A stretch of 64,000 bases of DNA, taken from assembly GCF_003696365.1 (NCBI RefSeq), contig NZ_RFFM01000001.1, positions 1,317,852 to 1,381,851 on the forward strand, read 5' to 3'. Both the position numbers and the translations under genes were made by a program. The first letter of the stretch is position 1; each line of letters opens with the position of its first letter. The DNA comes from Stutzerimonas zhaodongensis (GTDB taxonomy: Bacteria; Pseudomonadota; Gammaproteobacteria; Pseudomonadales; Pseudomonadaceae). Of the stretch, positions 1 through 10,793 are shown one piece after another. The notes under the pieces are model-generated. The model did no database searches. It saw only the letters and a program-made list of their open reading frames with translations, and was not told the DNA's origin.

Positions 1-332
1 ACGCTCTTGCCAGAGAAAGGCGGAATAAAAAAATTAGTGCCGTGATAAAGCGAATCCGAACAGCCCCGCAACGCACGCGTGCGGAGCAGCGGCATCAGTA
101 ATCGGTACACCTCGATGGCCAGAGCGCTCTTCTGCACTGCGCGCCTTAAACCATATCCACCATCAGAGGTGTCGCTCGCGCTGGGCAAGCCAGCAACGAA
201 ACTTGCGCCGGAAAAGTAGCGCAACGTTTCTACCCCCTCAGCCGCTTCAAGCGCACGGGCAAGCTCGTATGTGTAACGGCCAATACCGGTCAGTGGAAAG
301 CGAACCGGGTCTACAGAGAGAATAACGTTCAT
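1..332 (-). CDS. Glycosyltransferase, GT1/GT4-like, N-terminal part (cut by left edge)
   Basis: The first 110 or so residues of a glycosyltransferase are visible; the rest lies beyond the window edge. The start is an ATG at 332, three bases after the rmd stop, so it is the next gene of the O-polysaccharide operon. The N-terminus opens with a beta strand followed by a glycine-rich GIGRYTYELA stretch (about residues 17-26), typical of the acceptor-side domain of GT4 mannosyl- or rhamnosyltransferases such as those of the P. aeruginosa common-antigen cluster. Its place right after rmd makes a D-rhamnose or mannose donor likely, but this is inferred from context. The nucleotide-sugar binding domain is not visible. 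Confidence 0.75.
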   Translation of the reverse strand, partial: MNVILSVDPVRFPLTGIGRYTYELARALEAAEGVETLRYFSGASFVAGLPSASDTSDGGYGLRRAVQKSALAIEVYRLLMPLLRTRALRGCSDSLYHGTNFFIPPFSGKS

Positions 333-335
333 TGA

Positions 336-1231
336 TTAGGCAGCCGCCAGCATCCAGCGCAAGGTATCTTCTAACGAGGGCGTTTCCCAGCTACCAATCA
401 ACGACCGCAGACGTGTGGCATCGCCGCACAATGTCTTGACCTCATTGGCACGCACGAACGCCGGGTTTACCATTACGTCCATCGAATGCCCCGTTACGGC
501 TTGGCATATCTCAAGTATCTCGCGCAAAGAATGAGCTTGCCCGGAACAGACGTTGACCGTCTGCCCCAGAGGCTTAACTTCAATTAAGCGACGATAAGCC
601 TGAACCACGGCCCGCACATCGCTGAAATCACGCCAGACATCCAGGTTGCCCAGTTCGATTTTGGTCGCCTTCCGGCGGAAGTGCGACACAACTTTGGGCA
701 ATAGAAAATTTTCTGCCTGCCCTACCCCGCTGTAGTTAAAAGGGCGCGCGATAACCAGTGGCAAACGCTCCTGCCACAAAGAGGCCATGTACTCCATGGC
801 CAGCTTACTAACCGCGTAGTCGTTAGCAGGGACCGGCAGAGTGCCCTCATGGAGGACGCCGCCTGCGCTATTACCGTACACGTAGGCGCTGCCCGCCAGC
901 AATACGCATTCTGGCTTTCGCTCAGCTGAAGCCAAAGCTTCGAGCAAGTTGCGCGTGCCGATCAAATGCACGCGATAAAACCCGTTCGTATCACCATGGC
1001 CAACAAACGCCAACGCAGCCAGATGCAGCACCACGTCAGGCCGGATCTCAGCTATTGCCTTCCGCGTAGCGGCAGGGTCGGTCAGATCCACCTTATGGTA
1101 GTCAGGCTGATCTGAGGGCTGGCTTCCCAAACCAACCACTTGGTAACCGTGCGACATCAATTCATTGGCCATGTAACGGCCGGTGAACCCACGAATGCCA
1201 GTGATCAGCGCACGTTTAGGTGCGTTACTCA

Positions 1232-1232
<1 letters not shown>
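336..1232 (-). CDS. rmd: GDP-6-deoxy-D-lyxo-4-hexulose reductase (GDP-D-rhamnose synthase)
   Basis: A 298-residue extended short-chain dehydrogenase/reductase that reduces GDP-4-keto-6-deoxy-D-mannose to GDP-D-rhamnose in the cytoplasm. The dinucleotide-binding loop GIRGFTG is at residues 12-18 and the catalytic YxxxK (YAVSK) at 139-143. Length and sequence fit Rmd rather than Fcl, which is encoded separately two genes upstream. Its ATG overlaps the gmd stop by one base (TGATG), so it is probably translationally coupled to gmd. It directly follows gmd, its substrate supplier, as in A-band/common-antigen clusters of Pseudomonas. Another SDR sugar reductase is possible but unlikely given this neighbour. 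Confidence 0.88.
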
Positions 1233-3231
<1,999 letters not shown>

Positions 3232-3304
3232 GCTTACCTTGCCAAATATGGTAGAAAAATGATTATTGATCTATTCGCTACAGATCAGCTCTCGGCGTTT
3301 TTCT

Positions 3305-4381
3305 TCAGCGCCTTAAGAAACTGAAAGCTCTTCTAGCTATTGAGTTTCTGCGAGCGACATAGCGTAGGTGCGATTCAATACGAGAGCAGAACGTAGGCGA
3401 TACGCTCTGATGAACGTACTTTCCTACATATAAATGTTCGCTAGGTGTCACTATATATCTAACAAGACGCTCTTCACCTTCTTGCCAAGCGCGCTGACCA
3501 AGAGACACGGATTGCCTACCCGCGCTGCCTAGAGCCTGGACGTTATAGAAGTTCAGCGGCTGCGGATCTGTACTTTCGTAGAGAAGCCCATTCATGCCGT
3601 GCAGTATGTATTCGTTCATAGTTCCGTTATTTGGAGCTACAACGCATTGACCCCGTGCTAGCGCTTCTAAAAAGGACTGGCCTATTCCTTCCTCCATACG
3701 TGAAGCAAAGAAAACATTCGCTTTTTCGAGTACCCCGTAAAGCTCGACCTTGTCCTGAAACCACGTCGAAGTGGTGATTCTGTACCGCTTAATATCCTCC
3801 TCCGAAGGCAGTACAGGTTCCGGACTTCCAGGGTCGGACGCTAAGTGAATGTGGAAACTGTCGAAATTAGATCCTGCTATTAGTGAACGGATTGTCTTCC
3901 ACGGTATTTGGTCCTCTCTGCGAAGCCAAAAAAAACCGTGCAGGCCTTGCATGTCAGAAAGATCTCTTTCCGCAACGGGCTGATAGTAGCGGCAATGATG
4001 ACTAGCAATTCCAGCCCCAACAGAAATGGCGTGAACTGCATTGGAGAAGCTGATGACCTTACTGCCTTGAAATGGCTCCCAAAATCTTGCAAGATTAAAT
4101 AACGGCCCTTGCCAGACGCCAAACTGATCTAACATAGGAATGAATATGACATTAGGGTGTAGCGTTCGATAGTAACGCTCCAAGATTGGGCTATATGCCT
4201 GAAACATGATCACCACGTCATGATTTTCAACGCCCTCCCAAGAAACTGCCGCCCCCCCCGCCCACGATTCATCCCAAAAATACTCGACGACATGGCCGTG
4301 GCGATGAAGCATTTCAGGAAGAAAACTTGTAGATAGCGTTTTCTTGTGGAAGGAATGGTCAATGTATGCAATTCGTGCCAC
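3305..4381 (-). CDS. Glycosyltransferase, GT4-like
   Basis: A 358-residue protein with a GTG start at 4381, five bases after the preceding gene. The N-terminal half has no close family I recognise. The C-terminal half carries the GT4-like donor-binding signature with two glutamates, EEGIGQSFLEALARG, followed by PNNGTMNEYI and GMNGLLYE. It is predicted to be a cytoplasmic transferase adding a sugar to the lipid-linked O-polysaccharide. Donor and linkage are unknown; GDP-fucose, GDP-rhamnose or GDP-mannose are all available from neighbouring genes. The gene is visibly richer in A and T than the flanking core genes, which suggests horizontal acquisition. Confidence 0.75.
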   Translation of the reverse strand: MARIAYIDHSFHKKTLSTSFLPEMLHRHGHVVEYFWDESWAGGAAVSWEGVENHDVVIMFQAYSPILERYYRTLHPNVIFIPMLDQFGVWQGPLFNLARFWEPFQGSKVISFSNAVHAISVGAGIASHHCRYYQPVAERDLSDMQGLHGFFWLRREDQIPWKTIRSLIAGSNFDSFHIHLASDPGSPEPVLPSEEDIKRYRITTSTWFQDKVELYGVLEKANVFFASRMEEGIGQSFLEALARGQCVVAPNNGTMNEYILHGMNGLLYESTDPQPLNFYNVQALGSAGRQSVSLGQRAWQEGEERLVRYIVTPSEHLYVGKYVHQSVSPTFCSRIESHLRYVARRNSIARRAFSFLRR

Positions 4382-4385
4382 GAAG

Positions 4386-5597
4386 CTACACCTTGATGAA
4401 GTTTCTATAAACGTTTCGAGCGATATTATAAATAAAGGGATACCTTCTTAGCTTCGCGGCGATAGCATACTTCAGGCCGACGAAGCCTCGACTCAGAATA
4501 GGTGACGACCTGTCGCTTGGGTGATCCAACTTTGTGATAGCAGCCCAACCGAGACTAGAGCAAAAATCTATACGATTAGCATGATCCGCCATAATTTTTC
4601 TAAGAAACCCCGTGTAGCTTTCGGGAATATCTTGATCAATTTTGTGCTGCGGATTGCTAAAAATAAAATAGCAATGGTAGAGCCCTCTAACCTCTTGTTC
4701 AGTGAGATAAGGGAAGCGCTCATGAACTACTTTCATACATTCACGGCTGTGCCCAAGAAAATCTCCTGAGGTCCCGCCAAGGGAATAATTTACAGTCGAC
4801 TCTGCCGTGTAGATAAATGTAGAGCCTGCATCCAGACAACTCATTATCCATTTGAAGTCTGCCGCAATCTTGTAGGTATGGTCATAGGGACCTGAAAGCT
4901 CATAGCTTCTTCTACTTGCGTATATCGCATTATGACAATCATTAGCACAGGTAAAATAGGAACCAGGATGCACAAATGCAGGGGGCCATTCATGAATGGC
5001 CCCCTCATTATCCGCAACCCGGGCTGCTGTTAGAATTAGAACCGCACTGTCCGTATCTCTCAGATGACTAACCGCAATCCGTGCAGCGTCGCACTCTAAC
5101 CAATCATCAGAGTTCAGGACGCAGATAAGCTGCCCTCGAGCCAAAGGAATAGCTTTATTAAGAGCATCATAAAGCCCTGCGTCGGGCTCGGAGATGAAGT
5201 AGTCGATCACATCAGCGTAGCGTTGGATTATTCCGAGCGTCCCGTCCGTCGAGGCACCGTCGAGAATTATATGCTCAACATTATCATAGTCTTGGCTTTG
5301 CACGCTTTTTATTGTGCGTTCAAGCGTGCGCTCGTTATTTCTCACAACAGTGACGTAGCTAACTAAAGGCTGCTTTTCGCAACCTGATTTCAGTTGCCCA
5401 TCAACTCGTAAACCTCCTTCGATCCTAGAGGCACTTTCAGGGCTTTTTATTCTAAAGCTCCAGCTGGGCCAAGCTGCCATGTCTATTTTATTCCGCTCGC
5501 GTACAGGGAAGCGAGGCCCCTGATCACCATTGCGATACCCCAAGTATGTGGCGTGAGCCTCATAATCTAATGAAGCATTTTCGGTAGAAAGTGACAT
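4386..5597 (-). CDS. Glycosyltransferase family 2
   Basis: GT-A fold family 2 glycosyltransferase of 403 residues. An N-terminal extension of about 80 residues precedes the catalytic domain, which starts at LVSYVTVVRNNE and contains QSQDYDNVEHIILDGASTDG and the metal-binding LNSDDWL (DxD-type). I start it at the ATG at 5597, which has GGAAG five bases upstream; a TTG twelve bases further up is in frame but overlaps that ribosome site. It probably elongates or decorates the O-polysaccharide in the cytoplasm. The extension resembles nothing I recognise. The DNA is AT-rich relative to core genes. Confidence 0.82.
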   Translation of the reverse strand: MSLSTENASLDYEAHATYLGYRNGDQGPRFPVRERNKIDMAAWPSWSFRIKSPESASRIEGGLRVDGQLKSGCEKQPLVSYVTVVRNNERTLERTIKSVQSQDYDNVEHIILDGASTDGTLGIIQRYADVIDYFISEPDAGLYDALNKAIPLARGQLICVLNSDDWLECDAARIAVSHLRDTDSAVLILTAARVADNEGAIHEWPPAFVHPGSYFTCANDCHNAIYASRRSYELSGPYDHTYKIAADFKWIMSCLDAGSTFIYTAESTVNYSLGGTSGDFLGHSRECMKVVHERFPYLTEQEVRGLYHCYFIFSNPQHKIDQDIPESYTGFLRKIMADHANRIDFCSSLGWAAITKLDHPSDRSSPILSRGFVGLKYAIAAKLRRYPFIYNIARNVYRNFIKV

Positions 5598-5648
5598 CTG
5601 GACTTCCAAAGAGCTAGAAAAAATATATATACATCGGGAGTACGGAAC

Positions 5649-7868
5649 TTATTCTAAAACCAAGCCATCTTGGAAAGATGTAGAAGGCTTTCGCAAGGAA
5701 AAATCCCGCAAAGCTTCTAAGACAACTAGCTCGCATTTCTCCCAAGTGAACAGCTTCGCACGCTCTAAACCCTGCTCAGATAGCCTCAGACGTAACCCCG
5801 GTTGCGTAACAATTGCGGTGAGCGAGGCGACTGCCGAAGCAACGTCGTCAGCATCAATTAGCACTCCAGCACTGCCGACCACCTCTGGAAGCGAGGAGTT
5901 GTTCGAACAGATCACGGGCGTTCCGCAAGCCATTGCCTCTAACGGCGGCAAGCCAAAGCCCTCAAATTGAGACAAATAGATAAAGCATAGCGCGCCACTG
6001 TAAAGAGCCGAAAGGTCGCGGTCCTCAACGAAGCCCGTCAAGATAATTCTGTGGCGCCAGCGACCGGAGCTCAATATCGACTGGTTGAGAGAGTCGAGTT
6101 TCCAGCCGGACATCCCAGCAAGCACCAGATATAGTTCACTGCTGGGATTCTCATTCATATACAGAACATACGACTCTACGACACGATTCAGATTCTTCCT
6201 GATCTCCAAAGTCGCCAAGCTCAAAATATATGGAGCCCCCATTGGAATGGAATAGCGTGTTCTGACGGCGTCTATTTTAACCGAGTCGGCACAGGGGGAA
6301 AATTGTTCGCCGGCCGCCAATGGGATTACAGTTATTTGCTCGGGAGAAAGGTCTTTTCGGTAATTAAGAAGATCCTGCTTGGTATATTCAGAAATCGCGA
6401 ATATTAAAGTCTCAGTTGTGAGGCTCTCAATTATTTGATGAACCTCTGAACTGGCCTCAGCAGTGAAATATTCCGGCCTACGGACAGCGATCAGGTCATA
6501 GATAATGTGTGCATGTCGCACATCTCTGTCGTTTCGCCAGCTTTGCGGCGCGACCCCAAACGGAGACAGAAGAATGTCGACTGCATTTGAAGGATTTTGC
6601 ACGTCCTCGGGGAGCTGAGGTCCACGCATATCATGTTCATCAAGGTACTTTAGACTGCCAGCGCGGGTGCTGGAACGTATTAAGTAACGGGCGTCAAATT
6701 CGCTACGATTGGCAAGACGCTGAAAGAGTTCGTCACAGACACGATAAACACCCGTTTTTACCCCCTGCCCAAGCACATACATATCTAGCGCAAGATGAAT
6801 GCTGGCACTGGATCTCGCTAATTGAGCATTGATGCTGGACCGTCTCAAGTGAGCAAGCAAGCACACGTTTCGCAATCTTTTCCCTATCGACTTGAAACGC
6901 GCCGTTACACCCTGCTCAGATAAAGCTGAAGCCTGATAGCTGAGCCAGCGAACCCAGTGAGTAGCTCTCCAAGACCGGCTAAGATAAATAGCATTGAGCT
7001 TGGCCTCGGCATGCTTACACCGGGCTTCGGCTAGTTTAAACTTGCTCTCAGCTTGTTGAGCAGCAGCCTCAGCTTGTCGAGCAGTAGCCTCAGCTTGTCG
7101 AGCATTAGCCTCGGCTTGCTGAGCTTTGCTCTCAGCTTGTCGAGCATCTGCGTCGGCCTGCTGAGCTTTTATTTCAGAAGTTAACTGCTCAAAACGCATA
7201 AACTTATCAAAAACATTCGGAGGATAGCGCAGAGAGCTCAACAATTCGGTATGTTCATTTGCAACATAGAAGCGATTCAATCCATCAGCATAAGCCAGAA
7301 GATAATCCGCAGACAGGACATCAATCTCCCACTCGTAGTGAATCTCCTCAATTGAATTAGGGAGCGTTGCCTCAATGACTAATATCCACGGACGAAAACG
7401 AAAAAAATCTGCCCCCTCGATGACCGACCTCTCGAAGCCCTCAACATCTATCTTCAAGAAATGGATTTCACCGGTCACGTACAAATCGCAGATTTCAGAA
7501 AGCCGATAAACCGGGACTTTATGGTAAATACCTGTCTGTCCATTAGCGATGTGCTGTGCAGCCACATTCACTGATGCTGTTGCCCAACCACGAATGTCAC
7601 AATCCCAAATCTCGATCTCGCCGCTGAACGCGCCAGCTGCGCACTGCAAATTTATGTCTCGCGGCCTCTCTGCTAACAAATCTGCATGATGTGACGGCAG
7701 CGGCTCAATATTGATACCATGCCATCCGCGCTCATAAAATGCCTTAGTGACTGAGTCGATAGAGGGATCATTTGCCCCAACATCAATATAAAAGCCATTT
7801 TCGACGTACTTTAACGCGCGCCAAAGCATAACGTCTTCAAAGTTTTGAGCGTAAGATATAAAGCTCAT
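5649..7868 (-). CDS. FkbM methyltransferase / coiled-coil / GT4 glycosyltransferase fusion
   Basis: A 739-residue three-part protein. Residues 1 to about 220 are an FkbM-type SAM methyltransferase: FYIDVGAND is motif I and FLKIDVEGFE the family signature. Residues about 228-300 are a low-complexity heptad run (repeats of ARQAEA, AQQAES) with strong coiled-coil character. Residues about 350-725 are a GT4 glycosyltransferase with LATLEIRKNL, the donor-site SQFEGFGLPPLEAMACG and SSLPEVVG. Its ATG overlaps the preceding FkbM gene by four bases. Next to Wzm/Wzt, this layout recalls WbdD, where a capping domain is joined to a coiled-coil ruler. That role is inference. No other known fusion of exactly this order comes to mind. 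Confidence 0.85.
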   Translation of the reverse strand: MSFISYAQNFEDVMLWRALKYVENGFYIDVGANDPSIDSVTKAFYERGWHGINIEPLPSHHADLLAERPRDINLQCAAGAFSGEIEIWDCDIRGWATASVNVAAQHIANGQTGIYHKVPVYRLSEICDLYVTGEIHFLKIDVEGFERSVIEGADFFRFRPWILVIEATLPNSIEEIHYEWEIDVLSADYLLAYADGLNRFYVANEHTELLSSLRYPPNVFDKFMRFEQLTSEIKAQQADADARQAESKAQQAEANARQAEATARQAEAAAQQAESKFKLAEARCKHAEAKLNAIYLSRSWRATHWVRWLSYQASALSEQGVTARFKSIGKRLRNVCLLAHLRRSSINAQLARSSASIHLALDMYVLGQGVKTGVYRVCDELFQRLANRSEFDARYLIRSSTRAGSLKYLDEHDMRGPQLPEDVQNPSNAVDILLSPFGVAPQSWRNDRDVRHAHIIYDLIAVRRPEYFTAEASSEVHQIIESLTTETLIFAISEYTKQDLLNYRKDLSPEQITVIPLAAGEQFSPCADSVKIDAVRTRYSIPMGAPYILSLATLEIRKNLNRVVESYVLYMNENPSSELYLVLAGMSGWKLDSLNQSILSSGRWRHRIILTGFVEDRDLSALYSGALCFIYLSQFEGFGLPPLEAMACGTPVICSNNSSLPEVVGSAGVLIDADDVASAVASLTAIVTQPGLRLRLSEQGLERAKLFTWEKCELVVLEALRDFSLRKPSTSFQDGLVLE
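7041..7166 (-). repeat. Six 21-bp tandem repeats coding for coiled-coil heptads
   Basis: Six consecutive degenerate 21-bp units begin at 7041, 7062, 7083, 7104, 7125 and 7146. Each contains a core like CTCAGCTTG or CTCGGCTTG and ends in GAGC. Each unit encodes one heptad (for example ARQAEAT) of the coiled coil at about residues 235-276 of the fusion protein. Further diverged units may continue to about 7000. Loss or gain of a whole unit keeps the reading frame. Confidence 0.85.
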
Positions 7869-8746
7869 ATGATAGATACAACTCGATTCATATGTTCAAC
7901 CACGTCGCGCATATTAAGCGCTTCGAAAAGGAGTAGATCACGTTGGCGCCTAGTCGAGTCCTGCAATCGCGGTGCGATTACATCCTTATGAATGTACCTA
8001 GCGTCAGCCCAAAACAACTGCCCACCGTAAGCTTCCGACTCAAGCCGGACGTTGGTGTCGAAACACACGGAATTCTTATCAGGCATTAAAAGTTGCTGTC
8101 CGCCCAGCGAGTAATGTACAAGATTCGAGAGCCGCCACAGCACGAACCCTTTGGAGCGGAGATATGTATCTGTTTCCCCGAAGAGCGTTTGCCCTTCGTA
8201 GATTGGATTGAATTCAACTTCTATATCGATACATCGAATAGTTTTAATAAGACTATCCCCGCCCTTCAATATCTCTAACTCAGAGCCTTGGGTATCAATC
8301 TTGATATAGTCAATAGCTTGCAGATTATTCTTGTACGCCCACAAATCAAGCGTAGTAACATCGACGGTGTGTATTTCCTGAAGCCCAATACAATCCAAAG
8401 CAGGATATTTTTCAGCCAGATACTGTATTGGTGGATGGAGTGAACTGCAGGCTGGCTCTTTCGTAACATAAAGATTGCGCTGCCCTGGACTTCCAGCCAA
8501 CCCAATTGGCACACAGGTGACATAGCCATGCGGTAGATGACTATAAGAAGCTTGAAGCCTGGCACACTCTGCCGCGTCCGGGTCGAACCCGAAAATCTTG
8601 AAGGTGGACTGGCATTTTTCGCACAAAAAACGCTCGGCGAATCCCCACCTACATCCTACGTCAACCACGACAATTGGCTCAGCCGCAGCAGAGCTTTGGC
8701 CAGCTGAAACAACAGCTGTATCTGACGATTTTTTGAAAGAAAACAT
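7865..8746 (-). CDS. FkbM family SAM-dependent methyltransferase
   Basis: A 293-residue methyltransferase. The SAM-binding motif VVVDVGCRWG is near residue 30, an acidic post-motif GFDPD follows, and the FkbM signature YIKIDTQGSELEILKG lies in the middle. The C-terminal quarter is alpha-helical and unassigned. FkbM enzymes usually O-methylate sugars or related hydroxyls, so it may methylate a residue of the O-polysaccharide, perhaps at the non-reducing end. It starts at ATG 8746, 17 bases after wzt, and its stop overlaps the start of the fusion gene by four bases, so the two methyltransferase genes are coupled. Confidence 0.85.
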   Translation of the reverse strand: MFSFKKSSDTAVVSAGQSSAAAEPIVVVDVGCRWGFAERFLCEKCQSTFKIFGFDPDAAECARLQASYSHLPHGYVTCVPIGLAGSPGQRNLYVTKEPACSSLHPPIQYLAEKYPALDCIGLQEIHTVDVTTLDLWAYKNNLQAIDYIKIDTQGSELEILKGGDSLIKTIRCIDIEVEFNPIYEGQTLFGETDTYLRSKGFVLWRLSNLVHYSLGGQQLLMPDKNSVCFDTNVRLESEAYGGQLFWADARYIHKDVIAPRLQDSTRRQRDLLLFEALNMRDVVEHMNRVVSII

Positions 8747-8763
8747 TTTTTATGACCTATTAG

Positions 8764-9999
8764 CTATTGCCGGTCGTGAATTTTTTGTATATCAAAAACC
8801 AATTCGTTCCATGCACACCCAACAAATAGTGGCTTATCAATATTGATAACCTCAAATACCAGAGCGCGATCAATCCAATGATAATTTTTTTCTATATGAT
8901 TATCATTACACACTAAGGAACAATGAACTGAGAACGACCCAACGCCAAGATTGGCAGAAAAGTAGACATTGAACCGGAAAAGACACCCCGCGCCAACGTG
9001 CTCAATCTTTTGCTTAGTATGAAAGGTGTTTGTTCCAAAGACCATTTGCCCCATACGATCCTTTATACCGAAACCAAGCACAAGACCATCAATTTCGGAA
9101 TTTACTCGTACATCTATTTTTGCCCAGACATTCTCGCCTACAGCAACAACCTCAATTGGCTGCCCGGCTTTATTCAGCATTACAACCTCAACTATCTCGG
9201 CTTCGAGAGTCCCCGAATCCAAACGCGCTTTCCCGCCAACGGACGCAGATTGACGGACCGTCTGATTTTGATGATCAGCCAGCATGGCATTGTAGTAGTC
9301 CATCACAGCCTCTGGCTCACCTTGCATTGCGAGCCTACCGGCGTTAAGCAGGATGGCACGGTCGCAGATGGACTGGATGGCTCCTTTATCGTGAGAAACG
9401 ATGAGGAGGGTCGTGCCTTGTTTGCGAAATTCGCGAATGCGATCAAAGCTTTTATGCTGAAAATATGCGTCACCTACGGATAATGCCTCGTCTACGATCA
9501 GCACATCTGGACGGTGTGCGGTGGCCACACTGAAGGCAAGGCGCATCTGCATACCACTGGAGTACACCCGTACTGGTTGATCAATATATTCACCTATTTC
9601 GGCAAAGGCTTCGATCTCGGGCATCAGCCTAGCGATTTCTTCCACGCTGTAGCCAAGCAGTTGGCCCGCCATGAATGCGTTCTGGCGGCCCGTAAAGTCC
9701 GGATGAAAACCCATGCCCAGTTCCAGCAGTGCCGCGACACGCCCAGTGATGTTCACACTGCCGGTCGTTGGCTGAGTTGTGCCGGTGATCATCTTCAGCA
9801 GGGTGCTTTTACCAGCGCCATTGATACCAATGATGCCGACCGCCTCTCCTGGGGAGACCGTAAAGTTTATGTCCTGCAATACCCATTTGAGGCTATGGCG
9901 CGCCTTATGCCCAGGAATCAGCCATTCGGCGAGGCGACTCCACCGCGTGGGGTACTGCTTGTAGGCCTTGCCCAGGTTGCTAACAGTAATTGTGCCCAT
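8764..9999 (-). CDS. wzt: O-polysaccharide ABC transporter ATP-binding protein Wzt with C-terminal extension
   Basis: The 411-residue ATPase subunit of the O-antigen exporter. The nucleotide-binding domain has Walker A GINGAGKST (58-66), signature SSGMQ (147-151), Walker B VLIVDE (166-171) and the H-loop SHD near 202. About 160 further residues form a C-terminal beta-rich domain. In E. coli O8/O9a Wzt this domain binds the modified non-reducing terminus of the chain, so export is tied to chain capping. The ATG at 9999 overlaps the wzm stop (TGATG); a TTG one codon upstream is less likely. The extension fits a capped polymer, consistent with the methyltransferases downstream. Confidence 0.93.
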   Translation of the reverse strand: MGTITVSNLGKAYKQYPTRWSRLAEWLIPGHKARHSLKWVLQDINFTVSPGEAVGIIGINGAGKSTLLKMITGTTQPTTGSVNITGRVAALLELGMGFHPDFTGRQNAFMAGQLLGYSVEEIARLMPEIEAFAEIGEYIDQPVRVYSSGMQMRLAFSVATAHRPDVLIVDEALSVGDAYFQHKSFDRIREFRKQGTTLLIVSHDKGAIQSICDRAILLNAGRLAMQGEPEAVMDYYNAMLADHQNQTVRQSASVGGKARLDSGTLEAEIVEVVMLNKAGQPIEVVAVGENVWAKIDVRVNSEIDGLVLGFGIKDRMGQMVFGTNTFHTKQKIEHVGAGCLFRFNVYFSANLGVGSFSVHCSLVCNDNHIEKNYHWIDRALVFEVINIDKPLFVGCAWNELVFDIQKIHDRQ

Positions 10000-10793
10000 C
10001 AAAGTTCATCCACCAATTCGCCAGAGTGCTTGCGGAACAGGCGCATCCCCCAAAAGCAAAGCAATATTGCGAGCAGCGTAACCGGCCAGAGCGAGCCCCA
10101 ATCAGGCCAAGTTCCGCTAACCAGGATCGTTTGGTAGGCGGCCATCAATCCAACCATGGGGTTATAAGCCATGAGTGGGCGCACGCCTTCCGGCAGAATG
10201 GTTATCGGGTAAACGATTGGCGTAAGCCAGAACCAGAATTGCAGCACCACACCAAACAACTGACCCACATCCCTGAAGAAAACGTTCAGCACGCCGAGCA
10301 CCATTCCGAGGCCGATTGCGAACAGCACCTGGATGGCTAGCACCGGGACTAAGGCGATAAACGGCAGGCCGGGGAAATTGCCGCTTATGATGAGGAATAC
10401 GGTGAACAGCGCAAAGATGATGGCGAAGTTCAACAAGGCGGTTGCAACGACCGTGACCGGCAGACACAGGCGCGGAAAGCTGAGCTTCTTCAGCAGATTG
10501 GCATGCTCAAGGAATACGTTCTGACCGCGACCGACAATTTCCGCGAACAGCCCCCAAGTGAGGATGCCCGCACATAGATAGATGCTGTAACCGAAGCTGC
10601 TTTCGATGCCGGGCAGCTTAGCGCGCATGATCTGGGAGAAGATCACCGTATAAACAATGATCATGGCCAGTGGGTTGAGTACTGTCCAGGCCGCGCCTAA
10701 CAGCGAGTTGCGGTATTTGGATTGATATTCGCGCTTGACGCTACCCAAGATAAAACCGCGGTAATTCCATAACGCTCTTGCTACCGCACTCAT
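9999..10793 (-). CDS. wzm: O-polysaccharide ABC transporter permease Wzm
   Basis: A 264-residue ABC-2 type permease with about six hydrophobic membrane segments. It carries the family features REYQSKYRNSLLGAAWTVLNP near the N-terminus and VFFRDVGQL in the cytoplasmic loop. Together with Wzt it moves undecaprenyl-linked O-polysaccharide across the inner membrane. The start overlaps the manB stop by four bases and its stop overlaps the wzt start, so manB-wzm-wzt are coupled. Confidence 0.94.
   Translation of the reverse strand: MSAVARALWNYRGFILGSVKREYQSKYRNSLLGAAWTVLNPLAMIIVYTVIFSQIMRAKLPGIESSFGYSIYLCAGILTWGLFAEIVGRGQNVFLEHANLLKKLSFPRLCLPVTVVATALLNFAIIFALFTVFLIISGNFPGLPFIALVPVLAIQVLFAIGLGMVLGVLNVFFRDVGQLFGVVLQFWFWLTPIVYPITILPEGVRPLMAYNPMVGLMAAYQTILVSGTWPDWGSLWPVTLLAILLCFWGMRLFRKHSGELVDEL

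Noticed and set aside
7041..7166. Reading the 21-bp repeats as a CRISPR array
   Set aside because: There are no spacers, units are contiguous and degenerate, and they are in frame within a protein coding sequence.
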